From contig PMOP01000051.1 of assembly GCA_003161495.1 (NCBI GenBank), positions 290-7,773 on the forward strand: a stretch of DNA of 7,484 nucleotides, in the 5' to 3' direction. A program made the position numbers and the translations under genes. A model generated the notes under the pieces. That model was not told the DNA's origin, did no database searches, and was given only the letters and a program-made list of their open reading frames with translations. Positions 1 to 6,332 of the stretch are shown piece after piece (within the stretch, counting starts at the first letter, position 1; every line of letters begins with the position of its first letter). Origin of the DNA: Acidobacteriota bacterium (GTDB taxonomy: Bacteria > Acidobacteriota > Terriglobia > Acidiferrales > UBA7541).

Positions 1-110
1 GGAGCGGCGCACGCGCACCAGCAGCGCGATCTCGGCACTGCGTCTGGGAATTCAGCGGCCATCTCCATGTCGGCGAAACCTTCAACATCCAATTAGTCTG
101 TTTAGATTTT

Positions 111-184
111 AGTGGCGCAGGCTTCAGCCTGTGGGGTTTAGGGCTTGCTTGAACTAAACCCCACAGGCTGAAGCCTGCGCCACT
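111..184. repeat. Perfect 30-bp inverted repeat pair (REPIN-like)
   Basis: Positions 111-140 and 155-184 are exact reverse complements, separated by 14 nt; one further pair (141/154) extends each arm to 31 bp. Each arm contains its own small palindrome, CAGGCT-TC-AGCCTG, next to GTGGCGC. The right arm ends 1 nt before the stop codon of the minus-strand exosortase gene, so the exosortase transcript would end in a very long hairpin. On the minus strand no T-tract follows, so it is not a canonical intrinsic terminator; on the plus strand TTTT follows (184-187). A near-identical single copy lies at 4390-4417. The layout of two short palindromic units in inverted orientation resembles REP doublets (REPINs). 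Mobility is inference. Confidence 0.9.
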
Positions 185-185
185 T

Positions 186-1139
186 TTAACGTAGGAGACT
201 CTTGCCTGCGATTGGGTCCAGGATTTCTTTTTCCGCCGGCTTAGATTTCTTTTCTCTGAAGCGGATCGGCGCGGCTTCCGTCTTCTGGAGCAGCCAAAGC
301 AGCGGCAGAAGGATCAGCATCGCCAACGCGAAAAATACGAATCCGCCGTCATGATGCAGGCGGCCGGTGAGGAAGCTGGGGTCGACGCGCACGGCCAGCA
401 AAGTCAGCGTAGCGATGCGGACTCCGTTCTTGATAATCAAGACGGGGACAGCGGCGACAAGCAATGCCGCGCGCCGCCAATTCGCTCGCAGAAAAAGATG
501 TCCCGCGAGCAGGCACGTGATCAGCAACGCCTGCGTGGAGCGAATGCCGCTGCATTCCTTGGCCACTTCAATCGAGACCTGCGGCAAGATGAAAATCAGT
601 CCACGGCGCAAAATTGGAATGCCGCTCAAATGAAAAATCCATTCCGCGACATCGGCGGAACCGACTTGCAGCCACGCGATGAACCGGTCCAATAAAAAAA
701 CAGGCAGGGGCACCATTAACAGCAAGAACAAAAGAGGGAAGAGCCCGGCGTTAAAAGCCCGCGCGCCATAAAAAAACAGGAAGCCGGCCCAGAGCAAGCA
801 CAAAAAACCGAGAATGTAAAAGCCCGGCCAATCGCTTCCGGCAAACAGCGACGCTTGCTTCCAGCCAATTGCGCTGAGCAAAATGCCGACAGCGAATAGG
901 ACGCCGGCGCCCGCGCGGTTGCGCCCCTCATTCTGGAAAATGCGTTCCCGCTCCATCCACAACAGGAAAATGCTTATGATGGGAACGATCAGGATGTGCG
1001 AATAAGTATCGGAGTCCAGGGCCATTTGCATCAAGCTGCGCAGTGGAGCTTGGAAAGCCGCGACACACGCCACGACGCAGGCGGCAAACCAATAGTTCCT
1101 GTGCGCCTGCGATTCCGGGATTGTGAAGGAAGCGTTCAT
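186..1139 (-). CDS. Exosortase (exosortase/archaeosortase family transpeptidase)
   Basis: Integral inner-membrane cysteine transpeptidase that is expected to cleave and process proteins carrying a C-terminal PEP-CTERM sorting tail. The 317-residue product has about eight hydrophobic membrane segments. The three family active-site residues are visible: Cys196 in ECSGIRS, Arg241 in NGVRIA and a His at 262/263 in LHHDGG. The N-terminal family motif (TYSHILIVP, residues about 45-53) is also present. The reading frame is open further upstream to a GTG at 1220, but that extension lies wholly inside the TPR gene and is polar. I chose the ATG at 1139 because it overlaps the TPR stop as ATGA, indicating translational coupling, and because the protein then begins as other exosortases do. 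The C-terminal tail after the last membrane segment is basic and about 30 residues long. No fused or adjacent EpsI domain is visible, so I do not assign a numbered exosortase subtype. The family is certain; the substrate range is inferred from the nearby PEP-CTERM gene. Confidence 0.95.
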   Translation of the reverse strand: MNASFTIPESQAHRNYWFAACVVACVAAFQAPLRSLMQMALDSDTYSHILIVPIISIFLLWMERERIFQNEGRNRAGAGVLFAVGILLSAIGWKQASLFAGSDWPGFYILGFLCLLWAGFLFFYGARAFNAGLFPLLFLLLMVPLPVFLLDRFIAWLQVGSADVAEWIFHLSGIPILRRGLIFILPQVSIEVAKECSGIRSTQALLITCLLAGHLFLRANWRRAALLVAAVPVLIIKNGVRIATLTLLAVRVDPSFLTGRLHHDGGFVFFALAMLILLPLLWLLQKTEAAPIRFREKKSKPAEKEILDPIAGKSLLR

Positions 1140-3463
1140 CCGCCGGCATTCTCGCTGAGCGCTTTGTGAATTTCGGCCGCCAGTTCCGTTGACGGATGCA
1201 ATTCCAGCGCGCGCTTCCACTCCTGCTTAGCCCCGGCGGAATCGTTTGTTTTTTGGTAGGCCAGGCCCAGGTGATAGTGATAGGTGGGATTTTCCGGTGA
1301 CTCTTTTGTGGCCGCCTGCAGCGCCGTGACCGCCGATGGAAAAACGCCCTGATAATAATAAGCCCATCCCAAAGTGTCGGCAGTGCTTCCCAGATTCGGC
1401 AGACCCTTTCGCGCGGTCTGCGCCATGGAAACGGCGGCGGCTTTATCTCCGCCATGCTGGATCAGCAGATACGCCAGATTGTTTGCGATTGCGGGATCGT
1501 CCGGCTTGATCTGCAGCGCCTGCTGATAAAGCGTTTCCGCCTGCTGCCAATTTCCGCGGTCTTCCAGCAAGCTGCCGTAGGCGAGGTGCAGGCGGACGTC
1601 GCGCGGATTTTTCTGCATCGCCAGCTGGTAATCGGCGATGGCCTGATCGGCGGCGCCTCGCCGCGTGTATAGTTGCGCCAGCACGAGAAAGGCGTTTACG
1701 TTATTGGGATTAAGTTCGGCCGCTTTTTGCAGCGCGCTTTCCGCGCCGCTCATATCTTTTGCATCCACGAGCAAGCTGCCCAGCAACATGTAAAACTCGC
1801 TGTTGTTCGGGGATTTGGCGATCTGCTCGTGGACCGCGGCCAAAGCCTTGGCCGGCTGTTTCAGTTGCAGGTCCAAAAGCACCAGCCCCTTCAACGCGTC
1901 GACGGAGTTGGGTTCCTTCGCGAGAGCTTGTTGCAGCAGCATTTCCGCGTCTGCCGGGCGTTGCTGCACCATGCGCAATTGCGCCATTTCGATGTAGCCA
2001 GAGGGATCTGCGGGACCGAGTTCCATCGCTCTGCTGAAGTTCATCTCCGCAACAGCCTGATCGCCGCGCGCGACCCGCTCCATTCCTCGATAGACATAGC
2101 CAAGCGGGGAGCGCGGCTGCGCCTGGATCAACTGGTTGCCGATCTCGCCCAGCCAGCTCCAATCGTTCCGCGAAATTGCCATTGAAGCCAGCACGCGTTG
2201 CGCGTCCGTGAGCGACGGCGCGAGGCGCGCCGCGGTGCGCCATTCGCTTTCGGCTTGCTGCGCCATGCCGGTTTGGCTGTAGGCAACGCCCAAGTAGAAG
2301 TGGCCCACGGCGTTGTCCGGCGCACTCTTCACGGCATCCTGCAACGCGAAGACGGCTTCGTTCGGGTGGCCGTTGCGTAACAGGATTTGCCCGTGGATGA
2401 TGGACGCTTCGAGATCTCCGGAATTGTCTTTCAGGATCTGGTCGTTCAGGGTATTGGCTTCGTCCGTGCGATTCTGCGACATGAGGAGCTGAATGTAGGT
2501 TCTCTTCACGCCCAGATCTTTGGGATGCGCCGCTGAAAGCGAAGAGAATTCCGCCAGGGCTTTCTGCGAATCTCCTATGCCAATGTAATAGTCACCGAGC
2601 ATGCGATACCCGCGGGGATCGTCGCCCACCGCACTCTTTCCGTCCGCCACGGTGCGCTCGGCATCCGCCTTGCGGTTGCTGGCCAGATAGAAGCGAGCCA
2701 GCGCGCCACGAGCCGCCGGATTTTGCGGGGCGGCCGCAACCGCCGCGGTGTATTGCTGCTCCGCCTCCGGCCCGCGTCCCTGCTGCTGATAAAAATCACC
2801 CAGGAGAAGGCGCGCAGGAAGGAAACCGGGGTTCACGGAAATGGCCTTTTGAAAACTGGCTTCCGCCTCCGTCAACTTTTTCGCTTTAAGTTGAATCAGT
2901 CCCAGGGCTAAATATCCTTCGGAACGGCCTGGAGCATTCTGAATCGCTTTCTGAATTTCATCCGTTGCAAGATCACTGTTTCCGAGCGCTGCGTCCGCGT
3001 TGGCCAGATCCAATTGCGCGTCGAAACTTTCCGGCTTCACTGCCAGCGCCGCCGCGGCCCGGTCATGCGCCTCTTGCGACTTGCCCGCGGCCAACAGAAG
3101 TTTGGCGAGGTCTGTCAGCGCGTCCGCATTCTGGGGTTGCAGATTGAGGGTAAGGAGAAGTTCTTGATACGCGCTACTCCAGGCGGATTCTCCAAGGTAG
3201 CATTGCGCCAGTTGGTAATGCGCTTCCGCAAAACGCTGGTCGATTTGAATGGCGTTTTCAAAATCGATGGCGGCTTCGCGATATTTTTCCGCTTTCAGAT
3301 ATTGCATGCCGTCATTGAAATATTTCTGTTTTTTTACATTCGGATCGCGCGAAGAACAGCCCGAAAGCAGCGCTGCCGCAACAGCGCACGGAATCCACAA
3401 ATGAATCCAAGCTCGTTTCCAGTAGGGGTTTCGACTTTGCGCCATAGGGAACAGGGTTTCCAT
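1136..3463 (-). CDS. PrsT-like TPR-repeat lipoprotein of the PEP-CTERM/exosortase system
   Basis: A 775-residue lipoprotein made almost entirely of tetratricopeptide repeats. Residues 7-35 form a signal peptide with basic residues, then a hydrophobic run ending in lipobox LSGC, with Cys36 as the lipidated residue. The next residues are Ser-Ser rather than Asp, which by the E. coli rule favours the outer membrane. From about residue 45 to 765 there is room for some 21 TPR units of 34 residues, with the usual A/G/Y/P pattern (for example EAAIDFENAIQID, NNLAYLL, DTLGWAYYYQG). The closing NNLAYLL / DTLGWAY block resembles the end of PrsT, the TPR lipoprotein found with exosortases; PrsT proteins are usually longer (near 900). 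TPR arrays bind other proteins, so a scaffold role in exopolysaccharide or PEP-CTERM protein export is likely but inferred. ATG 3463 is preceded by GGAAG at 6-nt spacing and is preferred over the ATG at 3445. First gene of an operon with the exosortase. Confidence 0.9.
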   Translation of the reverse strand: METLFPMAQSRNPYWKRAWIHLWIPCAVAAALLSGCSSRDPNVKKQKYFNDGMQYLKAEKYREAAIDFENAIQIDQRFAEAHYQLAQCYLGESAWSSAYQELLLTLNLQPQNADALTDLAKLLLAAGKSQEAHDRAAAALAVKPESFDAQLDLANADAALGNSDLATDEIQKAIQNAPGRSEGYLALGLIQLKAKKLTEAEASFQKAISVNPGFLPARLLLGDFYQQQGRGPEAEQQYTAAVAAAPQNPAARGALARFYLASNRKADAERTVADGKSAVGDDPRGYRMLGDYYIGIGDSQKALAEFSSLSAAHPKDLGVKRTYIQLLMSQNRTDEANTLNDQILKDNSGDLEASIIHGQILLRNGHPNEAVFALQDAVKSAPDNAVGHFYLGVAYSQTGMAQQAESEWRTAARLAPSLTDAQRVLASMAISRNDWSWLGEIGNQLIQAQPRSPLGYVYRGMERVARGDQAVAEMNFSRAMELGPADPSGYIEMAQLRMVQQRPADAEMLLQQALAKEPNSVDALKGLVLLDLQLKQPAKALAAVHEQIAKSPNNSEFYMLLGSLLVDAKDMSGAESALQKAAELNPNNVNAFLVLAQLYTRRGAADQAIADYQLAMQKNPRDVRLHLAYGSLLEDRGNWQQAETLYQQALQIKPDDPAIANNLAYLLIQHGGDKAAAVSMAQTARKGLPNLGSTADTLGWAYYYQGVFPSAVTALQAATKESPENPTYHYHLGLAYQKTNDSAGAKQEWKRALELHPSTELAAEIHKALSENAGG

Positions 3464-3666
3464 TCTGGTCTTCCGGGGAAGGCAACAAAATTTACATGCC
3501 CGGTTCGGTATTTTTTTCGGCCCCAGGGCTCGATCGGACAGACATTTCCTTCCCGTAGAGTGTCTGATGGAGGCGCACGGATTCGATTGCGACGCTTTAG
3601 AAATGAGAATGAACTGTCAGGAGTAGAATGCTACGGATGTTGGGCGAATATCAAGTGGCTGAGTTC

Positions 3667-3693
3667 AAAACGCCACCTTGCGGCGAGTTTTTT
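3667..3693. terminator. Possible bidirectional hairpin terminator
   Basis: CGCCAC-CTT-GCGGCG at 3671-3685 forms a 6-bp stem with one A/C mismatch on the plus strand, which becomes a G-U wobble on the minus strand, and a 3-nt loop. TTTT follows directly on the minus strand (3670-3667), and six T (3688-3693) follow on the plus strand after AG. It could serve as a second stop signal for the minus-strand PEP-CTERM transcript. The short stem makes this tentative. Confidence 0.4.
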
Positions 3694-3732
3694 ATCCTCC
3701 AGATCAAATTTTGCGAGTGTTTCAGAGCTGAA

Positions 3733-3766
3733 CAAGCCAAGGCGTCCCGAGGGACGCCCTGGCTTG
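3733..3766 (-). terminator. Strong hairpin after the PEP-CTERM gene, probable terminator
   Basis: The arms 3733-3747 and 3752-3766 pair over 15 bp around a 4-nt loop. The one imperfection is A/C on the plus strand but an acceptable G-U wobble on the minus strand, so the structure fits a minus-strand RNA best. It lies 35 nt after the PEP-CTERM stop. The T-tract on the minus side is weak (TT-G-TT pattern), so termination may be partial, or the hairpin may stabilise the mRNA 3' end. Confidence 0.6.
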
Positions 3767-3800
3767 GCAAGATCAGGCGGCGCTGCGTCTTAACTTTTAC

Positions 3801-4166
3801 TTAGGATACTGGCTCGGCCTTGCGGCGCCCGCCGGCTACGATGAAGAGCCCAATCAGGCCGCAAACCAGCAGGGCAAGCGATCCGGGCTCGGGAACCTTG
3901 GTCGTCGTTCCCTTGTCTCCCTTGTCGCCATCATGCTTCCATTCGTTGCTTTTGCCCTTCTCATGTTCCCACGACCCGCCTCCATCGTAATCACCATGGA
4001 GAACTACGCCTGATAGCGTACTGGTCTGGTGGAGCAGGTCCTGGGTGTGAACGCCGAGAGGAAGATTATCCGCTTGTGCCTGTTGCACCGGCAGAACCAT
4101 AAGGAACAAGGCGGCCAAAACGATCGTGATGGCCATTGCATTTTTTCTCAGAAAAGCTGTTGGCAT
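3801..4166 (-). CDS. Small secreted PEP-CTERM sorting-domain protein
   Basis: A 121-residue exported protein. It has an N-terminal signal peptide (residues 1-32; basic start, hydrophobic core, cleavage expected after AQA) and a PEP-CTERM tail: VPEPGSLALL at 91-100, a hydrophobic segment to about 111, then GGRRK at 112-116. This is the tripartite signal recognised by exosortases. The mature part between is only about 58 residues. Its second half is extremely hydrophilic, rich in Gly, Asp, Lys, His and Glu with GDKGDKG-like runs, and shows no known fold. No cysteine lies in the mature part; one is in the membrane segment (Cys102). The open frame extends to a TTG at 4205, but ATG 4166 has a strong GGGGGAAAG Shine-Dalgarno and begins directly at the signal peptide, so I use it. 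The tail is diagnostic; the function of the mature part is unknown, with surface or biofilm-matrix attachment the usual expectation. It is the only visible substrate candidate beside the exosortase operon. Confidence 0.9.
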   Translation of the reverse strand: MPTAFLRKNAMAITIVLAALFLMVLPVQQAQADNLPLGVHTQDLLHQTSTLSGVVLHGDYDGGGSWEHEKGKSNEWKHDGDKGDKGTTTKVPEPGSLALLVCGLIGLFIVAGGRRKAEPVS

Positions 4167-4217
4167 ATATTCTTTCCCCCTTTGATGTCTTCCTCGCGTC
4201 CCCAATTTAATTTAAGC

Positions 4218-4232
4218 GCAATTGTAGCGCCA
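4218..4232 (-). promoter_or_regulatory. Sigma-54 (-24/-12) promoter of the PEP-CTERM gene
   Basis: On the minus strand the bases read TGGCGCTACAATTGC. The invariant GG (4231-4230) and GC (4219-4218) are separated by exactly 10 nt, and both TGGC and TTGC match the RpoN consensus TGGCACG-N4-TTGCW. Transcription would start near 4206, giving a leader of about 40 nt to the ATG at 4166. RpoN control with the PrsK/PrsR two-component pair is an established theme for PEP-CTERM genes, which supports the call. No regulator gene lies in the window. Confidence 0.65.
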
Positions 4233-4242
4233 TAGGAGGAAC

Positions 4243-4294
4243 CCTGTATCCAGCCTGTATTCTGTACCTGACACGCTTTTGATTCATGACTGTA
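4243..4294 (-). promoter_or_regulatory. Repeated CTGTA motifs upstream of the sigma-54 promoter
   Basis: On the plus strand CTGTA occurs at 4244-4248, 4255-4259, 4262-4266 and 4290-4294. The first two are part of exact CCTGTAT heptamers 11 bp apart, about one helical turn. They lie roughly 40-90 bp upstream of the expected start at 4206, where an enhancer-binding activator or accessory protein could bind. The motif is short, so chance is not excluded. Confidence 0.35.
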
Positions 4295-4389
4295 CGCATA
4301 TATTTGCACTTTTGTGGAAGGACATTTTCTCGTGGCGTTGCCTTCAGTCCATGAGTTTGCGTTGCAGCTAGATCACGCTTTCACCAGCG

Positions 4390-4417
4390 AAACCCACAGG
4401 CTGAAGCCTGCGCCACT
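4390..4417. repeat. Single copy of the GTGGCGCAGGC palindromic repeat
   Basis: Positions 4393-4417 are identical to 160-184 (25 nt), with the flanking AAAC also shared except for one C fewer in the C-run. It contains the CAGGCT-TC-AGCCTG palindrome (here on the complementary strand). Unlike the left-edge example it has no inverted partner nearby. It sits about 20 bp upstream of the best kdsA -35 candidate. Confidence 0.85.
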
Positions 4418-4438
4418 AAACACCTACTTCTCAATCCG

Positions 4439-4467
4439 TTGCAAAACTTGCGTGTCCCGCATACGCT
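4439..4467 (+). promoter_or_regulatory. Weak sigma-70-like promoter candidate for kdsA
   Basis: TTGCAA (4439-4444) and TACGCT (4462-4467) are separated by an ideal 17 nt and lie just upstream of kdsA. The -35 matches 4 of 6 and the -10 only 3 of 6 consensus bases, so this is a best guess rather than a clear promoter. Confidence 0.3.
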
Positions 4468-4500
4468 AGAGTCGGTTTCATCGTTCAAATGGGAACACTG

Positions 4501-5340
4501 ATGCAAATGGCGAAAGAAATTTCGATGGGAAGCGTCCGAATCGGCGGCAACCAACCGCTGTTTTTAATCGCGGGACCGTGCGTGATTGAAAGCGAAGAGC
4601 ACGCCTTGCTGATGGCGGAACGCCTCGTGGAAATCGCTGCGCATGCCAAGGTGCCGTTTGTTTTTAAGGCTTCTTATGACAAGGCCAATCGCTCTTCGGA
4701 GCAATCGTATCGAGGCCCGGGGCTTGCGGAAGGTTTGCGCATCTTGAAGAAAATTAAGGAGCGCTTTGCGGTGCCGATTCTCACCGATATACATGATTCG
4801 TCGCAGGCGGCGCCCGTGGCGGAAGTTGCGGACGTGCTGCAAATTCCCGCGTTTCTTTCGCGGCAGACGGATTTGCTGGTGGCTGCCGGAAAGACGGGCC
4901 GCGTGGTGAACCTGAAAAAGGGACAATTTCTTTCGCCATGGGAAATGGTCAACGCGGTGGAGAAAGTCGCAAAGACCGGCAACGATCGAATTTTTCTTAC
5001 GGAACGCGGCGCTTCCTTTGGATATCAAAATCTCGTCGTCGATATGCGCTCCTTCCCGATCCTGCGAAAGACGGGCTGTCCCGTGGTCTTCGACGTGACG
5101 CATTCCGTGCAGTTGCCCGGCGGAGAAGGAAAGTCCAGCGGAGGGCAACCCGAATTCATCGAGCCGCTTGCTCGCGCCGGGACGGCTGTCGGCGTCGACG
5201 GAATTTTTCTGGAAGTTCACGAAAACCCGGGAAAAGCTCTTTCGGATGGAACAAACGCTTTGCCGCTGGCGGAATTGCCCGCGCTGCTTGGAAAACTTAA
5301 ACAAATTGCCGCGCTGGTTCGCGGCTGGAGCGTGCAGTGA
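4501..5340 (+). CDS. kdsA: KdsA: 3-deoxy-8-phosphooctulonate (KDO-8-P) synthase
   Basis: Condenses phosphoenolpyruvate with D-arabinose-5-phosphate to KDO-8-phosphate, the committed step to the LPS inner-core sugar KDO; cytoplasmic TIM-barrel enzyme. From ATG 4501 the product has 279 residues, close to the 284 of E. coli KdsA. Family blocks in order: LFLIAGPCVIES (20-31), FKASYDKANRSS (55-66), LTDIH (94-98), IPAFLSRQTDL (115-125), NLKKGQFLSPW (137-147), ERGASFGYQNLVVDMRS (168-184), FDVTHSVQ (197-204) and SDGTNALPL (248-256). Cys27, His201, Glu238 and Asp249 match the metal ligands of the metal-dependent class (type enzyme: Aquifex aeolicus), where the E. coli class has Asn in place of Cys. 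ATGs at 4489, 4501, 4507 and 4525 are all possible; 4501 has GGGA at 6-nt spacing, the others have weaker signals. Its last 4 bases overlap the kdsD start. Confidence 0.95.
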   Translation: MQMAKEISMGSVRIGGNQPLFLIAGPCVIESEEHALLMAERLVEIAAHAKVPFVFKASYDKANRSSEQSYRGPGLAEGLRILKKIKERFAVPILTDIHDSSQAAPVAEVADVLQIPAFLSRQTDLLVAAGKTGRVVNLKKGQFLSPWEMVNAVEKVAKTGNDRIFLTERGASFGYQNLVVDMRSFPILRKTGCPVVFDVTHSVQLPGGEGKSSGGQPEFIEPLARAGTAVGVDGIFLEVHENPGKALSDGTNALPLAELPALLGKLKQIAALVRGWSVQ

Positions 5341-6296
5341 GTCTTGATACGGCGAGGCGCGTGTTGCGCATCGAATCCGAAGCGCTCACCGAGCTGCTGC
5401 AAAGGCTCGACGCGAGTTTCGAGCGCGCCGTGGAACTTTTGCTGGGCTGCAAGGGACGCGTGGTTGTGATTGGCATGGGCAAGTCGGGCTTGATCGGCAG
5501 AAAAATCGCCGCGACATTTTCGAGCACGGGCACGCCTTCGGTTTTTCTGCACCCGGCGGAAGCGGTACACGGCGATCTGGGAATGCTGATGCGCGAGGAC
5601 GTGGTGCTCGCGGTGAGCTATGGCGGCGAAACCGAGGAAATCGCGGCGCTGCTGGAAACCATCAAGCGGCTGGGATTACGCATGATCGCGCTCACTGGCC
5701 ATCCGCAATCCACGATTGGGGCGGCGAGCGACGTGACGCTGGATGTAAGCGTCAAGGAAGAAGCGTGCTCGCTGAATCTCGCGCCGACGGCTTCGACAAC
5801 TGCGGCCATGGCTATGGGCGACGCGCTGGCTGTTTCGTTGCTCGATCGCCGAGGGTTCAGTCCAGGAGATTTCGCCGCGCTTCATCCGGGCGGGAGGCTT
5901 GGCAAAAAGCTCTTGCGCGTTGAGAATCTGATGCACTCGGGAGACGCGCTGCCGTGCGTTCCGATCACCGCGAAAATGCCGGACGTCATCTATGAAATCA
6001 GCAAGAAGGGATTGGGAATGACGACGGTGGTGGACGGCGAGGGCCGCCTGGCGGGAATTTTGACCGATGGCGACTTGCGGCGATTGATGCAGCAGCGGGG
6101 AGCCGCCACGATGGATCTCGTGGTCGGGGATTGCATGAACAAGTTGCCGCAAACGCTTGCGCCGGGCGAGCTGGCCGGCAGCGCGCTGCGCATTATGGAG
6201 GAGCGGCACATCACGAGTCTCGTGGTGATGGACGCCGCGCGAAAGCCGCTCGGCGTGGTCCACCTGCACGATCTGTGGACGCTGGAACTTTTCTAA
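5337..6296 (+). CDS. kdsD: KdsD/KpsF: D-arabinose-5-phosphate isomerase (SIS plus CBS pair)
   Basis: Interconverts ribulose-5-phosphate and arabinose-5-phosphate, the substrate of the upstream KdsA. The 319-residue length is typical of the KpsF/GutQ/KdsD family. Residues about 30-190 form the SIS sugar-phosphate domain (VVIGMGKSG 43-51; HPAEAVHGDLGM 72-83; LAPTASTTAAMAMGDALAV 148-166; LHPGGRLGKK 182-191); residues about 195-319 hold two CBS repeats (ILTDGDLRRL 241-250 and LGVVHLHDLW 305-314). By alignment from memory with E. coli KdsD, catalytic candidates are Lys49, Glu101, Glu142 and His183. The family SNSGE loop reads SYGGE (94-98), so the second Ser of the loop is Gly. Start is GTG 5337, overlapping the kdsA stop as GTGA; GGAG (5327-5330) lies 6 nt upstream, so kdsA and kdsD are translationally coupled. 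GutQ and KpsF paralogues have the same domains, but the context supports KDO synthesis. Confidence 0.95.
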   Translation: MSLDTARRVLRIESEALTELLQRLDASFERAVELLLGCKGRVVVIGMGKSGLIGRKIAATFSSTGTPSVFLHPAEAVHGDLGMLMREDVVLAVSYGGETEEIAALLETIKRLGLRMIALTGHPQSTIGAASDVTLDVSVKEEACSLNLAPTASTTAAMAMGDALAVSLLDRRGFSPGDFAALHPGGRLGKKLLRVENLMHSGDALPCVPITAKMPDVIYEISKKGLGMTTVVDGEGRLAGILTDGDLRRLMQQRGAATMDLVVGDCMNKLPQTLAPGELAGSALRIMEERHITSLVVMDAARKPLGVVHLHDLWTLELF

Positions 6297-6332
6297 ATGT
6301 GCCCGTAAGTTTCAGGTTTTGGTTTTCTCATT

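Larger units (their letters stand above)
3464..3800. other. Gene-free region between the TPR operon and the PEP-CTERM gene
   Basis: This 337-nt stretch separates two minus-strand transcription units. Its right part (3667-3766) holds two hairpins that could end the PEP-CTERM transcript. Its left part should hold the TPR operon promoter, but I find no convincing -35/-10 or -24/-12 pair. The best sigma-70-like guess (TTGATA 3654-3649, TAGCAT 3633-3628, 15-nt spacer) is poor. A 6-bp inverted repeat CAGACA/TGTCTG (3539-3544, 3561-3566, 16-nt gap) may be chance. An open plus-strand frame across here is the antisense shadow of the TPR gene and has no coding character. Confidence 0.7.
4167..4500. other. 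Divergent control region between PEP-CTERM gene and kdsA
   Basis: The two genes diverge from this 334-nt gap. Reading from the PEP-CTERM side it holds the leader with a Shine-Dalgarno (around 4171-4180), a sigma-54 promoter candidate (4218-4232), four CTGTA motifs (4244-4294), an AT-rich patch near 4298-4318, one copy of the GTGGCGC repeat (4390-4417) and a weak candidate kdsA promoter (4439-4467). I see no coding sequence here on either strand. Confidence 0.75.

Noticed and set aside
1..152. Short open frames at the left edge: plus frame 3 to a TGA at 150-152, plus frame 1 to a TAG at 94-96, and minus-strand frames running off the edge.
   Set aside because: Plus frame 3 has some coding-like codons but reads into the repeat, and several frames are open over so short a span. 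No motif or ribosome site decides between them, so no gene is called.
111..184. CRISPR-like interpretation of the repeated unit.
   Set aside because: There are only two units, inverted rather than direct, with no spacers and no cas genes.
1140..1220. N-terminal extension of the exosortase to a GTG at 1220.
   Set aside because: It lies entirely within the TPR gene, is polar and unlike exosortase N-termini; the ATGA overlap start at 1139 is better.
3539..3566. CAGACA/TGTCTG inverted repeat upstream of the TPR gene.
   Set aside because: Six bp with a 16-nt gap is expected by chance and no other signal is aligned with it.
3014..3793. A 259-codon open frame on the plus strand.
   Set aside because: Over half of it is antisense to the TPR gene and the rest crosses hairpins and the intergenic gap; no recognisable domain.
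4167..4205. TTG start at 4205 adding 13 residues to the PEP-CTERM protein.
   Set aside because: It would sit at the predicted transcription start, and ATG 4166 has a strong Shine-Dalgarno and begins a normal signal peptide.
4564..5304. Long minus-strand open frame opposite kdsA.
   Set aside because: It is a shadow of the clearly real kdsA gene; its translation is Arg/His/Gln-rich without motifs.
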